A stretch of 64,000 nt of DNA from Romanomermis culicivorax. Taxonomy: Eukaryota > Nematoda > Enoplea > Mermithida > Mermithidae. Location of the stretch: assembly GCA_963922205.1 (NCBI GenBank), contig CAWUHX010000068.1, positions 682,001-746,000 of the forward strand. The letters run 5' to 3'. The notes under the pieces were generated by a model. That model saw only the letters and a list, made by a program, of their open reading frames with translations, had not been told where the DNA came from and searched no databases. This document shows positions 36,490 through 48,442 of the stretch, piece by piece (position 1 is the first letter of the stretch; every line of letters starts with the position of its first letter). The position numbers and the translations under genes were made by a program.

Positions 36490-37860
36490 ATGACCCACCA
36501 AACGCAAGATCATTTAGGAGAAATCATTAGAGAACAGATAAACGATTTATTTTCTGAACATTTTCGTACTCTGTGCACACAATTGAACCAGAATACAGTA
36601 AACCCTACCCTAATTGACGATCTAAGAACAGCAAACATTCGTAATAACATGGCAAATAATTTTTACGCAAAGCCTACAGTATTTATGGGGGGCGTGACCC
36701 AACATTTTGGTGAATGGAATAAACGTTTAGAAAAATTCATGGCACTCTAAGGCATGAAAGATACAGACGTCCAGTTGAAGCTGGCATGCTTAGAGATTCA
36801 TTAAGGAGGAGCCGCGTTAGCAAAATTCAAAAGTTTAGCCAATTCCTAAAACCCTCCCAACACATAGGAGCAGTATAAAATCGCATTGCAGGTCTTTTTC
36901 CCAAAAAATTGGGATAATGAGCTACATCAACAATTTTTATGCAAGAGGAAACAAAAACGACCAGAAACAGTAACTGAATTCTTGTTTGACCTAGAGCACC
37001 TCCCAACCCTTGCCTACCCCAATTTTAACACAGACACATGAGAAATGATCATAAAACCCCTTTTTGTAGAAGGCATGCAAAACGAAATCAGGGAAGCAAT
37101 TAAGTATAGACGGTTTGCAACATTAAAAGAAATGTCAGACGAAGCAGCTTACATTGAACAGCAAATCCTTAGAAATGAGCTAAAACCCAACATCCTTCCA
37201 TTTATACCTCCAAAACCCGAACCCATCTTTTCCCTAACCAAAAATATGGACCAACAGGACCTCTTGCATCAATTAGAACAACAGGTAAAAGATTTACAGT
37301 TACAGATCAAACAAAAATCCCAACCCCCACAACAGAGTAACTACAACAGTTTTAGTAACAACACTTTCAGCAGGAATAATGCTTACAGGAACAATACTAC
37401 TCCTAGGCAACCCACATGCTTTTAGTGTGGACAACTCGGACACGTAGCTCGCAATTGTAAATCAGTAGGCACCCGAAAATCATGTGAAATCTGTTTCCGT
37501 AATAATCACAGTACACGTGATTGTAAAAGCCGATGCATCCACTGCTCCCAAACAGGACATAGATCAGATAACTGCCTTTCAAAATGGTACTCCAATTTTC
37601 AATGTTTTAAATGCAAGCAGAGAGGTCATACAAGTAGGTATTGCGGAAACCAACAAAGTCATTATATTCCAAATTGCATAGAAAACAGGCAACCTCAGCC
37701 ACTAATGGACATTGATGACCCTGCATTCTACTCAACATTACCCGCCATAACTAATGGCCCTCAGACTACTTTAGGAACTATAATGCCAACCACCCATTGC
37801 CGCAGTCAGGAGGAATATGTCCTCGACTTGGACATTCCCGATTGGTGTGCAATGCCATGA
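36490..37860 (+). pseudogene. gag-like gene with four CCHC zinc knuckles, six internal stops
   Basis: A single reading frame can be followed from ATG 36490 to TGA 37858 without any frameshift, but it is broken by stops at 36748, 36802, 36847, 36865, 37039 and 37423. The N-terminal half resembles a retrotransposon capsid (for example TVTEFLFDLEHLPTLAYPN). A Gln/Asn-rich linker follows. Four C-x2-C-x4-H-x4-C knuckles then lie between about 37415 and 37650; the first has a stop codon as its third residue. Four knuckles are more than the one or two usual in Ty3/gypsy Gag. Gag would package the RNA and form the particle. Every stop is one C-to-T change from a Gln or Arg codon, though that is possible for any stop. 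Confidence 0.75.
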
Positions 37861-38275
37861 CCCCCCACGCCCTAGGCCAACAAAGTTGAAAAACTGCCGC
37901 CTACCATCCCCGCAGATTACAGAATTCTGCGAAAACAGACTGCCAATTCGCCCACTGCCCCAGAAACACCCTCCTAGACCGACAGCAACCTCTTGTCTCC
38001 CTTACAGGGCCTCACCCCCGAACCCTACAGATTCCGCACCCGCCAAACATTATTGGCAACCCCCACCAGTAAGCAAATTCAAACCCCATCCCATGACTCA
38101 ACTTCCAAAACTTAGCAGACTGTTCAGATTGTAAACTGGCCATCCCCTCAGCACAACAATGCAAAACGCCAACAACAGATATGCCAAACCAGCCAGAGCG
38201 AAAAAACACAATGCCCTGTCCCCTCCAATAAAACATAGTTTTGGCCATTATATTGTATTTTTATATGCATCATAA
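37861..38275 (+). other. Proline-rich stretch between gag and envelope-like region
   Basis: The gag frame continues past its stop as Pro/Thr/Gln-rich sequence broken by further TAG codons and ends in a hydrophobic stretch at about 38240-38290 that could be a decayed signal peptide. An acceptor-like TTTCAG lies at about 38299-38304, just before the envelope-like frame, so the next gene may have been expressed from a spliced RNA. No intact frame exists here. Confidence 0.4.
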
Positions 38276-39244
38276 TCCCTACATCGTGTAGTCCACAATT
38301 TCAGATCTTCATTGAGCAGTCACTCTGTCAGCATACCAAAACTTGTATCATGTATGCTCCCTTCCACAGTGGACAAACCAGTACAGACATTCGGAAAAAT
38401 CTATATTCCCTCCACTAAGCCTCACATAACAGATGCATACAAATGCAGTGTTCGCAAACAGAAAATTTGTACTAATACTGGATTTTTTGGCTCAAAAGGT
38501 ATTGTTTTTGACCAAACTGAAATGCAGAATCGAACCCCGCATGTTTGTAAGACAATCGTTATAGACAAAGAACACAACAGTCAAAAATTATACGAAACCC
38601 AACCAGGATTTTGGTCAACAAACAACTCCCTAAGCATAGAGTACACATGGTGTTGTACAGACCACTGTACGTCGGTCACTAACTTCATCATAGAAATAGG
38701 ACAAATAGCATCTTCGAATGGAAAATCAATGACAGGTACATTAGGTGACCTGGGGTCATGCAAACCAACATCAGGCCATTGTGTAATGGCCGACTGGTCC
38801 ATTATCTGGAATGAAACAGCATTCAAAAACTTATGCCTTTTGAATACAAAAATACACATCCCATAAAACTGACACAAACCTACATGATAATAGAAGAGCT
38901 ACAAGGTGCATTCTCCATCAAAAATACACTCTTTTCGAACCCCAACTGCCCAGAAATCCAAGACAGTGTCCTGACCGAACAGGGCATTGCTGTGCAGTTA
39001 GACAAAAGTACCCCACATCGTAATGCCTTCTTAACCCCAAAAATCAAAGAAACCCATACTACACTCTATGATATTGACGATTTTGAACTTATTAAGGCAA
39101 AACTAAACTATCTAGCAGATAAAATCCAGGAATTCAAGATCCAGAATTTCAAAAATGTCTGGAGTGAATTTTGCAGACAGACACAGCGTCACCTTGATCT
39201 AGTATGGCAAATTTTGCGCCTTGATGCAACCCTTGGGGCACGTG
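38276..39244 (+). pseudogene. Envelope-like glycoprotein, N-terminal part (disrupted)
   Basis: The open frame (about 38276-38866) is Cys-rich with several Asn-x-Ser/Thr sites; it includes SVRKQKICTNTGFFGSKG and EYTWCCTDHCTSVTNF, typical of an extracellular domain. It shifts frame between 38833 and 38866 and continues in the next frame until the Polinton insertion at 39244. There is no ATG near its start, and the first usable ATG is internal. With the part at 59540 it would form a type I membrane glycoprotein. The family cannot be named with certainty. The stem before the membrane anchor on the other side has a gB-like look (class III fusogens, known from some metazoan gypsy-like elements), which is inference only. 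Confidence 0.55.
39239..39244. repeat. Polinton target-site duplication, left copy (CACGTG)
   Basis: CACGTG is found immediately outside the left inverted repeat and again at 59534-59539 immediately outside the right one. A 6-bp duplication is the rule for Polintons. The sequence is a palindrome, so it also looks like an extension of the inverted repeat. After removing the element and one copy, the retroelement frame continues in phase. Confidence 0.9.
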
Positions 39245-40095
39245 AGTAGTAAGGCCGGACCGTATAGGTCGTACGCTTAAGGATACTCCTATCTTTTGTG
39301 TACGACCTATAATTTGTCACTTTTTTTCGATTTATAGGTCGTACAGTAAACATACACGTTTTGCTTTTGTCGGATTTACAGGTCGTACAGTAAACATATA
39401 CGATTAATTTCTTCGTCGATTTATAGGTCGTACAGAAAACATATAGGTCGATTTATAGGTCGCAAGGTTAAAAATGCATGTTCTAGTGTTACCGTAATTG
39501 TAGAATTACGGTAATTTTTTCGATTATGGTAATAAATGTGTTACTGTGTGTGGAAAAGGAAAATCAATGATGAACGTAAAAAGGAAAACTAAAATGAACA
39601 AAAAATGGAAAAGAAATAAAAAGAGATTGTGTGTAAAAACGGCTTCCCCTCTGGGAAGAGGAAGCCCACAAAAATTTGCACCCCGGACCCCCTTTGTCAA
39701 AAGGGTGCCACCTGCAGGTGTAAAAATATTTCGGAGGTCCCATTTTCTGAACGATCGTTCAAGTCAACAAATGTCAGAACGGTCAATCTGGTCAGTAATG
39801 GTCTGTTTAATGAGTAAAATCTCGGGAGAGTCATTACGCGATGAAACATTATTCTTACGGGTGCATGCGTAAAAATTTTGATGTTCTGCCAAAAATGACC
39901 AAGAAGGTCTTTTATAAAAATGACCAGAGCGAGCTGGCCGTAAAAAGCATGTAGACAAATAAGGTCTTTTATAGAAAGATGACCAAACGAGCTGGTCGTA
40001 AAAAGCGTGTAGAAAATTTGGAGAGTTGACGTACGGTAAAGGATACAGATTTGGGAATTACCGTAATACTAGAATTACGGTAAATTTTTATTATG
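39245..40095. repeat. Left terminal inverted repeat of Polinton
   Basis: Collinear without gaps with 58683-59533 reversed (position x pairs with 98,778 minus x) up to about 40092, where a 2-base indel and divergence begin. Only a few mismatches were noticed. The first 220 bp contain four or five spaced copies of TTTATAGGTCGTACAG. From 39541 a larger unit begins, which is repeated in diverged form at about 40130-40500. Open frames in the repeat appear identically at both ends and are probably not genes. Confidence 0.9.
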
Positions 40096-40129
40096 GTAAT
40101 GGAGGAATTAGGGTAATAGATGTGTTACT

Positions 40130-40500
40130 GTAGGTGAAAAAGGAAAACTAAAATGAACAAAAAATGGAAAAGAAATAAAAAGAGATTGTGTGTTAAAATG
40201 GCTTCTCCCGTGGGCAGGATAAGCCTTTCAAAAATTTGCGCCCCTGGACCCCCTTTGACAAAAGGGCGCCACCTGCAGGCGTAAATATGCTCGGAGGCCC
40301 CATTCCTGAACGATCGTTCAAGTCAATCTCAAACGGTCAAATTGGTCAGTAATGGTCTGTTTAATGAGTAAATTCTCGGGAGAGTCATTACGAGATGAAA
40401 CATTATCCTTACGGGTGCATGCGTATAAATTTTGATGTTCTGCCAAAAATGACCAAGAAGGTCTATTATAAAAAATGATCAAAAATAGTCGTAGAAGACA
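40130..40500. repeat. Second, diverged copy of the TIR module (left side)
   Basis: Repeats the order seen at 39545-39960: AGGAAAACTAAAATGAACAA, then GGCTTC..., CCCCCTTTGACAAAAGGGCG, ACGATCGTTCAAGTCAA, TGGTCAGTAATGGTCTGTTT and TTTTGATGTTCTGCCAAAAA. Identity is clearly lower than between the two ends of the element. Confidence 0.75.
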
Positions 40501-40578
40501 TGTAGAAAAGAGAAAAAATCTTTGCATATCAAAAAGAAAAACTTTTAATTCGATGCAACATTCTACTTTATTGTAAAA

Positions 40579-43500
40579 TTATTTAGTCCAACCATAAGGA
40601 AATGTACAAAAATTACGTTTCAAAATACGTTTATCATATACTATACGAAATTTTTTCAAAGTTTTACGAGTAACAACTTTATGATCTTGCTGACGCTCTA
40701 TACGGAGACTATGTACATCTACTTCTTCTTTTCCATTGTTTTTTACAAAAGCAAAAACCATTCGACGAAGCGAATAAAAATTAACTTTTTTCATAGTATC
40801 TGATGACAAGGTGATACCGCGGACTTTGATTACGTGACGGTATTGGTCTGTAGAGGGACTGTACAACCTGTAGGCGTAATTTTTAGGGCCTCCACTAACA
40901 AATTCGGTAATGTAAGATCCAGAACCATATTCACGTAACTCGTCAGTCATTTCACCAAGACACCAACCAGTGGGTACTTGATATTGTTGTTTGTCAACTG
41001 TTGACAGGTAAATAATACTATCCGTGTCAAAATACAATACTCGACTTTTTAATCGCTCAATGTAAGAATATAACTTTAATCGAGCTTGAGCCGTCGTATA
41101 AGCTGCAATAACAGCGTTAGTATTTCCCATGACTTCGGCAAAATCATCATGTTGACAATATGTTGTTGACACCAATTGTTCATTGATTAGTCTAACATTC
41201 TTAATAATGTTGGCGACATTCATCACAAGTTCAAAATATTCTTTGGGTGCATTGTGGATAACAGTCTTATCCATATTGTTTCGTTGACCAAACTAAAAAA
41301 CATAAAATTAATTAAATGAATTACAAAAAACTATGTATAGTTACTTTTCCCCAGAAAGAATTTAGCATTAATTTAGCCAAAGCCCTCTTTCCAGGATTTT
41401 TTAAAATTTTTGAAGAATCCAATGAAATATTCTCATGATTGTAGACCTCCATCTCGTATTCACGTTTTTGCTCATCTGTTTGAGCTTTAGCAGGATAGCC
41501 TTCACTCTCCTATAAAAATTACAATCAAATTCTGTCACATTTACATAATATAAAATTTACTAGTTTCATTTTCATAAAGGTATTGACATATTGAGTAAAT
41601 AAACCACCAGTGGGGTTTTTGGTTGGATGATATTGCTCAATATTATCATAATGCCAAACCTCGAAAATCTTGAGGATCTGAAACAAAAATAATATACATA
41701 GAAAAAGAACCATTACCGTAACAATATACCTTATATCCCTTCTCTAAGGCTTTATATAATTCTATCGTAACCCATGTACCATCTAATGCTCTGTCTTGGT
41801 CGTTATGCACGCATGAGGTCTTTTGTGAATCATGCGTGCAAGTTTTGCATAAAGGAAACAATAATTTACCACCATGTCGATACGGTAAAACAGGATGTAA
41901 GAGTTTGGGAGGTGGTAAAACCTTACACTTGATTAACCCCTCATAAGGTTGTGACGTTGAACTGACCTCTTCAAAATCTTCAGTAAAGATTTTTGGATGA
42001 CCTGTAGGGTATTTCCCGTATTTGTTGACAAACGGGTATAAACTGCATACATCTACATAATTGATCTTTTCTGCAGGTGTACCATCTTCATTGTACTTAA
42101 TTTTATGATACAGTTTTACAGCATTAGTGCGACCGCCAAAGAAAGCTAAAACAAGAAAACTTTTGACAAAATAAAAAAGAACAATTCAAGATTTTACCTT
42201 CTCGAGGATTTATAGGTTCTGGTATTTTGACTGTATCAAAAAATGTTTTCATTTCGGGATCTGAGTGAAGTTGTTGTAAAAGCTCGCACTCCCACATTTC
42301 GACTACGCTATAACCGAGTGCTTGAAGTTCCATAACCCGGTTAAAAGTGCGCTCATATGCATCGACTGCTTTTGTATTATTATCGGCTGTTAATTGATAT
42401 CTATTTTTCATACATTTAGGGCAACCATGCCAATAACAACCGTGAAATTCATAAATTGTCGTGTCTTAATGAGCAAACATATAAATATTAAAATTTCAAA
42501 AATTTGAACAAAACTACCTGATAAACCATCAACTCTGAATTTTCCAATTTGAACTTCGCCACCATTAAGTTTATGTCGAATATACAATTTTTCATTTTTA
42601 TGGACTAACCACTTCAACCATTTTAAGGCTACAACAGATTGTCTTTCTTCTTTACCATAACCTTTGTATGGTATTACACCAATAGTATCTGGCTTCAAAA
42701 ATAAACGTCGGAAAACTAAGTTGCAAGTACTAGCAATGGTTATTGAATTTTCAAAAGGATCGACATTTGTTTCTTCCATAAAAATATCGCGAAATTTCAT
42801 ACAACATTGTCGTAAAACTTGCACATCGCTACGACAGTAGTCAATTAACTCATTATCAAAATTAAATTGACAACCCTAAACAATGATGCATTTAAATGCA
42901 AAACTTTATACTTTTGCAAACTTACTGTTTCAAGCTTTCGATTATACCACTCCAGAAACGTGGCACGAGCCGCAGGTTTCATAGCATTGTAACCGTACAT
43001 ATTGGGTGATGGATATGAGCCAATATATCCGTAATTTTCTTTTCTATTAAAGAAATGAGGGAAATATCCTTTACATATTTCACTTATTCCAAATGTTTTC
43101 GGTAAAGCCGCCAAAGGCATCGGAAGAAAGTTCAGAGAATCAATAATTTTTATCGACCCTACTTTGATACACATCAACTCTAAACCTAAAAATAAATGAA
43201 TAGATGAAAATGAAAAACTATAAACAATTTACTAATTCACCCTTATTAATGATATGTAGTTTATGATGTCCATTACGATACAAAAACTGCATTATAAATT
43301 GTCCATCGAATCCTCGAGAATTATGAGCTATTGCAGTAATGTTTTTCATACCTTTTGCAAAAAGGTATTCGCAGAAATCATTTAGACATGTAGATCCTTT
43401 GAAAATACGTTCGCGTTGACCGCATGTATTGCAGCAAAAATCTCCCTCGTTTTGACGACACTGATCGCATACAGTATGGACAACACATAAATTTGGTTCA

Positions 43501-45380
43501 TGTTCGAACACATCCCCTAACTCGCTTTGTCGTAGAATTTTTTCCTGTGTAGTCTCAAAATCATAAAAAACAAATTTTTGATTAACAGGACATTTATCGG
43601 TAATTCCTGTTTCATTATCATCTAGACACTCATCCTCATCAACATTTGTTTCAAATATATCTTCTTCCTCTTCAATTTGTTCGTTACCAACAGGTTGCAT
43701 AAAACATAAATGATCTAAAATAAAAATTTTCATATAAAATAAAATAAATAATTACACCATATCTAATACCTTTTTTAGGTACGCTTTTCTTGCATGTTTT
43801 GCATTCAAAATAACCGCAATTATGAGGATTAGAATGTGCTCGTCGAACCAGTGTATCACATTGTTCGCACACTTTGAAACGATCGCAAATAGATACCCCT
43901 GTTTTTTGACGTTTCGATTGACGTCTTTGAGTAAAAACAAGCTTGTGTCGAGCAAAACACTTATCGTTTTTGAAATATCGCAGACAATCTTTGCATTTTC
44001 GAGCATTAAATTGATTACAGGGAGGTGTATTGTAACACAGAGGACAAACGTTTCTGCATCTGTGTTCCATTTTGTTGTTGTAGGCCAGATCGCAATGAGG
44101 ACAAAAATAGCCGCGGTCAAAAAATCCAGGCATCTTTGTAATGACGGAGTAATGATTATTATGGTGGTAAATATTCAAAACATGCGTTGCTTCAGGTCCT
44201 TAAAACTCTAAATACGTACACAATAACAGACAAATAAAAAACTCTAACCTCTAAATATTAAATCTTTAAAGCGTTCTTTGCTAAAAACTTTGATTTGATA
44301 ATCGGGTAATAAAACAGTTTGCAATTGTTCCCACTGATGAAAACCGCAAGCTCCTTGATGATTAGCTAAGCCTGCTAAGGTCATCAGTTCTTTAGCAACC
44401 TTTGTTTGCAGCAGATGTGACTTGTCAGATTTTCGAATACTTTCCCATTTGTGCTCAGCATTCTTATCTTTTTTATGAATGTAAGCTCTAGCAACAACTA
44501 GAGCTCTAGCAAAACATAAATCATCCGTGTTGCTGATTTGAATAATACATCGTTTATCTTTTAGAAAATCATTATGTTTTAAATATTGATGAGCATTGTG
44601 AATACCTTAAATAAATAAATAAATAAATAAAAATCTTACATAAGTAATTTTAATCAGCTTACCACTACCCTCAGGTGGTGTTACAACAATGGTACGAATT
44701 GTAGACTGACGACTATCAATTTGTATTTGCTCATTTGATTGAAGAACAGCGTTAAGAGTGTTTACAATCAAGTCTCCAGTTAAAGCATGTTTCGGTCTAA
44801 AAGGTATCAAAACACGACCTTTTGTCAAATCTGGATGGTCAAAGGAAAACCCTATAAACGCATTATCAGCGACATTCTCAGAAATTCGCTCTACTATACG
44901 TTGAAACGTTGGCACTATTTGAGCATTTAAATCGTCCATATGTTCGGTATTACGAAAGTTCACAGAGTACTCGCGACCTTCGGTATTAAAACGCCTAATA
45001 TTTACAGTACTGGGTTGACCTAGTTCCAAAAAATCATCCGCAACAAAAGATGCATTCGTTACACCTCCACTACCCTCAATACCACCACCACCACCAATTT
45101 GAGCTGTTTCGTAAATTTCTTCCTCATCAGAACTGTGAGGCGTATAACTTTTGTATTGATCATCTTCATCATCATAATCTAAAACAGTTCCTTCTTCTTC
45201 TTCTTCTTCTTCCAAAATATTATTATTATCGAGTGTTTCTTCTTCTTCTTTCTCGGAGGTAATATTCTCTGAAGACTCATTCACTATTGTTTCATCGTCT
45301 TCATCAGAAGTAATATCTTCTAAAATTTCCATAGGCATGTCGTCTTCGTCCGAAGTAATATCCTCATAAATAGGTTTCAT
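40579..45380 (-). CDS. Protein-primed DNA polymerase B (pPolB), 11 exons
   Basis: Exons in transcript order: 45380-44663, 44605-44249, 44198-43758, 43714-43241, 43185-42926, 42875-42518, 42464-42198, 42145-41730, 41677-41561, 41509-41345, 41292-40579. Ten GT-AG introns of 43-58 bp; phases agree and give 1,428 aa. N-terminus: acidic, Glu/Asp-rich, then the conserved region with RVLIPFRPKHALTGD and DDLCFARALVVARAY. Exon 3 is a Cys/His-rich zinc-binding part. Exonuclease motifs: YDFETTQE, NSRGFDGQF and YCRSDVQVL. Polymerase motifs: A, DVCSLYPF; B, KLMLNSFWGK; C, YFDTDS at about 41018-41036. These are all present, so the enzyme should have proofreading and polymerase activity and copy the element from a terminal-protein primer. 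It runs opposite to the other genes. Start ATG is at 45378-45380. Confidence 0.93.
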
Positions 45381-46186
45381 TATAAAAATTATCTAGTCTA
45401 GAAAATATAAAATTATAAACTAGAAAAATAGAAAACAACCTATTCACCAAAAACTTATACAGTAATAATAGAAAATTTTTATAAATTAGCAAAAAACTAT
45501 TAATTTTATGGTAGAGATTTAATTATTATTTATGGGGTTAATGTGGTACTTTTCTTTTTTATGATGGGAAAGCTTTAAAGACCTCTATAACTCATGAACA
45601 CGTGCCCATATCATTTCTTTAGCTTATTTTATTAGCATATAACCAGTTAAAACCAGTTGAAAACCTGTTTTACTGTACAACCCTAGTATTTTTGTTTTGA
45701 TTCTTGAAGCTATAAAATAACTGTAATAGCTGCTTATAACCCTGTTGCACCATCTTTTCTTTTTATGTGGAAAAGCTTTAAAGACCCTTATAACTCATGC
45801 GCACGTGGCTATATTGCTTCTATAGCTCTGACCTTGATAATTACTATAACACATAAAACACATATATTTTTCTAGCTTTGATCTCAAAGGTTACCATACA
45901 ACATAAACACATTTTATTTTATTTTTGTAGGTCATAGCTCCTCCTCTCATATACTCCTCAGAATAGTAGAATACTGTAGGATATATGTCTTGAATATTTA
46001 TTATGCCTATAACTCCTCCTCTTACAGCTATAAGCTATATATCTTGGTTATTTTATTATAACTATAACCTCCTTTTACTCAAAAATTTTGAACACTTTAT
46101 ACATTTATCTGTTTTGTTGCTACAAAAACTACTCGCTTCTTCTTCTTCTCTCTCTCTCTTTAATATTTCTTCAAGAATTTTCAAAA
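45381..46186. promoter_or_regulatory. Divergent intergenic region (pPolB / rightward genes)
   Basis: Non-coding 0.8 kb between the divergent pPolB and 46187 genes. It contains a direct repeat of about 50 bp (45551-45607 and 45757-45807; both have GAAAAGCTTTAAAGACC-like then TATAACTCATG). It also has CTCCTCC motifs after TAG/TAA at 45935-45944 and 46011-46018, and a CT-rich run at 46138-46160. Similar CTCCGCC motifs stand before the gene at 52491. It probably holds both promoters. Confidence 0.5.
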
Positions 46187-47397
46187 ATGGAACACCAGTT
46201 TATGTTAGACGAAAACATGGCATTATTTGTAGTGGTTGAAGGTAGATACGTGTCAATCTATTTTCGTAACGTCGACCCTAAAACAAAAGAGGCGTACGGT
46301 CGCGGATTCAAGCTCATTTTACCACAATACGGTATACTAGGTCGCAACGTCAATATTATTGAAAAGACATTTTCACATGGAGGTCGATGTGGCATCAACC
46401 TTGGTTATAAAATGCTGGTCGAGAGCGACGGGGTTACAGTACGATTTAACAATTTGTTTAATGGAACGACATGGTGTTTATCTAAAGAAGTGAGTTGATA
46501 TATGAATTCTTTCTTTCTTTTAAAATATAATGTTTTATTCTTTAGCAATTTTGGCGCTGGACCAATATGATACATGAGATAGCGCCAGCTATTTCTAACG
46601 AGTACAACGCTTTAGCAGCAAATTTACAGCTAGCGATAAAACGCAAAACAAACGAAAACGACGATGTTGCTGGAAAAGATGGTTCTACCCCGAAAATCGT
46701 TAAAGAAGAAGAAGTCGCTACAGATAAGAAAATTATTAAAGAAGAAGAAGAAGGGATTCATGCTACAAAATTCGCCAGAGAGCAAAGCAATGCTCGTGAA
46801 GATCAAAAGGAAGCTAGCGTTCAAACGTCGTTTATTAATGATCTCTTCATCAATTGTTTGAATGATCCAGACTACGATTCAGCGTCGGATACCAATTCGT
46901 TGGACGCCGAAACCAGACGTATTTGTGAGTTACGTGTTCCGGGTTTAGATATTCCATGGTTTTTTGATGAGCAAGTAGTAAAAGGTGAAAAATTATTTAT
47001 AATTATATGTGCTGAGTTAGTTATACAAGACATCTTTAATGGGTGTATTTTTGATTGTTATTGCGCGAAAGAGATAGGAATTGTTGAGGATCATCAGTGT
47101 CCAGCTCGTAATTCCATATATAATATCGCAATTACACCAACAGTTAATCGTTTATATGAAAAGATGGGACTTATCATTGACTGTTTTGAATATGTTATAG
47201 GTGAAGTTCAAGGTTATTACAGTCTTCGCGCTTTTAAACAGATGATTGACATATTTAGATGTATACCACTTACAAGTACTGGCCGTAAAATTCTTAAGGA
47301 TACTGTAGCTTGTTTTATTGATGAAGGTTATCATTATGATTTTGATGATGCTGTTGTTATCAAAACACTACGCGATTTTATTAACAGTAAATTGTAA
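46187..47397 (+). CDS. Unknown Polinton protein, two exons
   Basis: Exon 1 is 46187-46489 (ATG in AAAATGG context; 101 codons) and exon 2 is 46546-47397, joined across a 56-bp GTGAGT...TTTAG intron at phase 0. Together they give about 384 aa. The first ~105 residues include GRGFKLILPQYGILGR, RCGINLGYKMLVESDG and, across the junction, TTWCLSKE|QFWRWTNM. This looks like a compact basic/aromatic fold, reminiscent of single-strand or transcription-cofactor-like domains, but this is not established. A Lys/Glu-rich linker (repeated KEEE) follows, then a C-terminal domain with Cys residues from about residue 230 to the end. It lies between pPolB and the ATPase. I do not recognise the family. Confidence 0.7.
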
Positions 47398-47727
47398 AAG
47401 TTTTGCTTACATTCATTCATTCATTCATTCATTCATTACAGCTTGTATGTTTTAATTAGCTATATTTTGATTGCTTATGTAATTGCTTACGTATTTACTT
47501 GTTATATATATATAATTTCATACATACATACATACATTGCGCGTATATTTTGCATACAGTAATGCTATTCTATTTTATATAATCATCTATCTTTATGTTT
47601 TACATGTGCACTGCTTTATATTGTAATTTTGATAATTATGTAACATTTTGTTTTAAATAATAATAAAAATCATTTTAAAAATTGTTCAAGTAAAAAGGTG
47701 GTTGGTTTTTGTTGTTGTCAAAAAGAG
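47398..47727. other. AT-rich spacer with simple repeats
   Basis: Holds (CATT)n at about 47411-47438, a short TA run near 47504 and (CATA)n at about 47520-47537. A run of A/T with AATAATAAAAA near 47660 may serve as polyadenylation signal for the preceding gene. Nothing coding. Confidence 0.5.
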
Positions 47728-48384
47728 ATGTCAAATGATGATGATGAAAAGTTTTATATATGGAAACATCCATTTAACTGTATAGTTTCTGCTCCAACAA
47801 AATCAGGAAAAACACAATTTGTTAAAAAACTTGTAATTTTTGCTAAAGAAATGCTTCACCCTGCTCCTGTGAAAATTTATTGGTGTTATTCGGAATGGCA
47901 AGAAGCTTACGATGAATTAGTTCAGAAATGTTCTTATGTAGAATTTATCCAAGGTTCGCCTGATTTGAATGAACTTCAGAAAAGTAAAGATACACCTAAA
48001 TTATTAATTATGGATGATATGATGCAAGAGATGAAGAATGATCAAAGTTTAACTCAACTTTTTACTAAAGGATCGCATCATTGGAATATATCAATTATAC
48101 ATATAGTTCAGAATGCCTTTTTTGATGGAATGCGTACAAGTAGGATAAACGCTCAATATTTAATTCTTTTAAAAAACCCAAGCGATAGATTACAAGTCCG
48201 CACACTGGCTCGACAGATTTTTCCAACTACCTCAAATTATTTCATAGAATCGTATGAGGATGCTACTAGTAAACCATACGGTTATTTATTAATAGATCTT
48301 ACACAGACATGTCCTGAAAAATATCGACTTAGATCTAATATATTCCCCGACAATGATCATATGATTTTGTATACACCTAAATGA
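47728..48384 (+). CDS. FtsK/HerA-type genome-packaging ATPase
   Basis: 218 aa from ATG at 47728 (an in-frame GTG lies 30 bp upstream, but an ATG start is expected in a eukaryote). The Walker A motif APTKSGKT is at residues 22-29 and Walker B LLIMDD at 92-97. The GSHHWNISIIHIVQNAFFD stretch at about 116-134 is the conserved sensor/arginine-finger region of these A32-like ATPases. In Polintons and related viruses it pumps DNA into the capsid. Length is typical for the family. The integrity of both motifs suggests an active enzyme. Confidence 0.9.
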   Translation: MSNDDDEKFYIWKHPFNCIVSAPTKSGKTQFVKKLVIFAKEMLHPAPVKIYWCYSEWQEAYDELVQKCSYVEFIQGSPDLNELQKSKDTPKLLIMDDMMQEMKNDQSLTQLFTKGSHHWNISIIHIVQNAFFDGMRTSRINAQYLILLKNPSDRLQVRTLARQIFPTTSNYFIESYEDATSKPYGYLLIDLTQTCPEKYRLRSNIFPDNDHMILYTPK

Positions 48385-48442
48385 TTCATCATTTTTACAA
48401 AAAACTTTATACAGGTTAGTCGGATCCTATTATTTTAGCGAT

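Noticed and set aside
39764..39958. Open frame present identically at both Polinton ends (also 58820-59014)
   Set aside because: It lies in the inverted repeat, so duplication explains its presence at both ends; the diverged module copies do not conserve it well and no domain is seen.
44607..44640. (AAAT)n run as a functional repeat
   Set aside because: It lies inside a short pPolB intron and is ordinary A/T-rich intron sequence.
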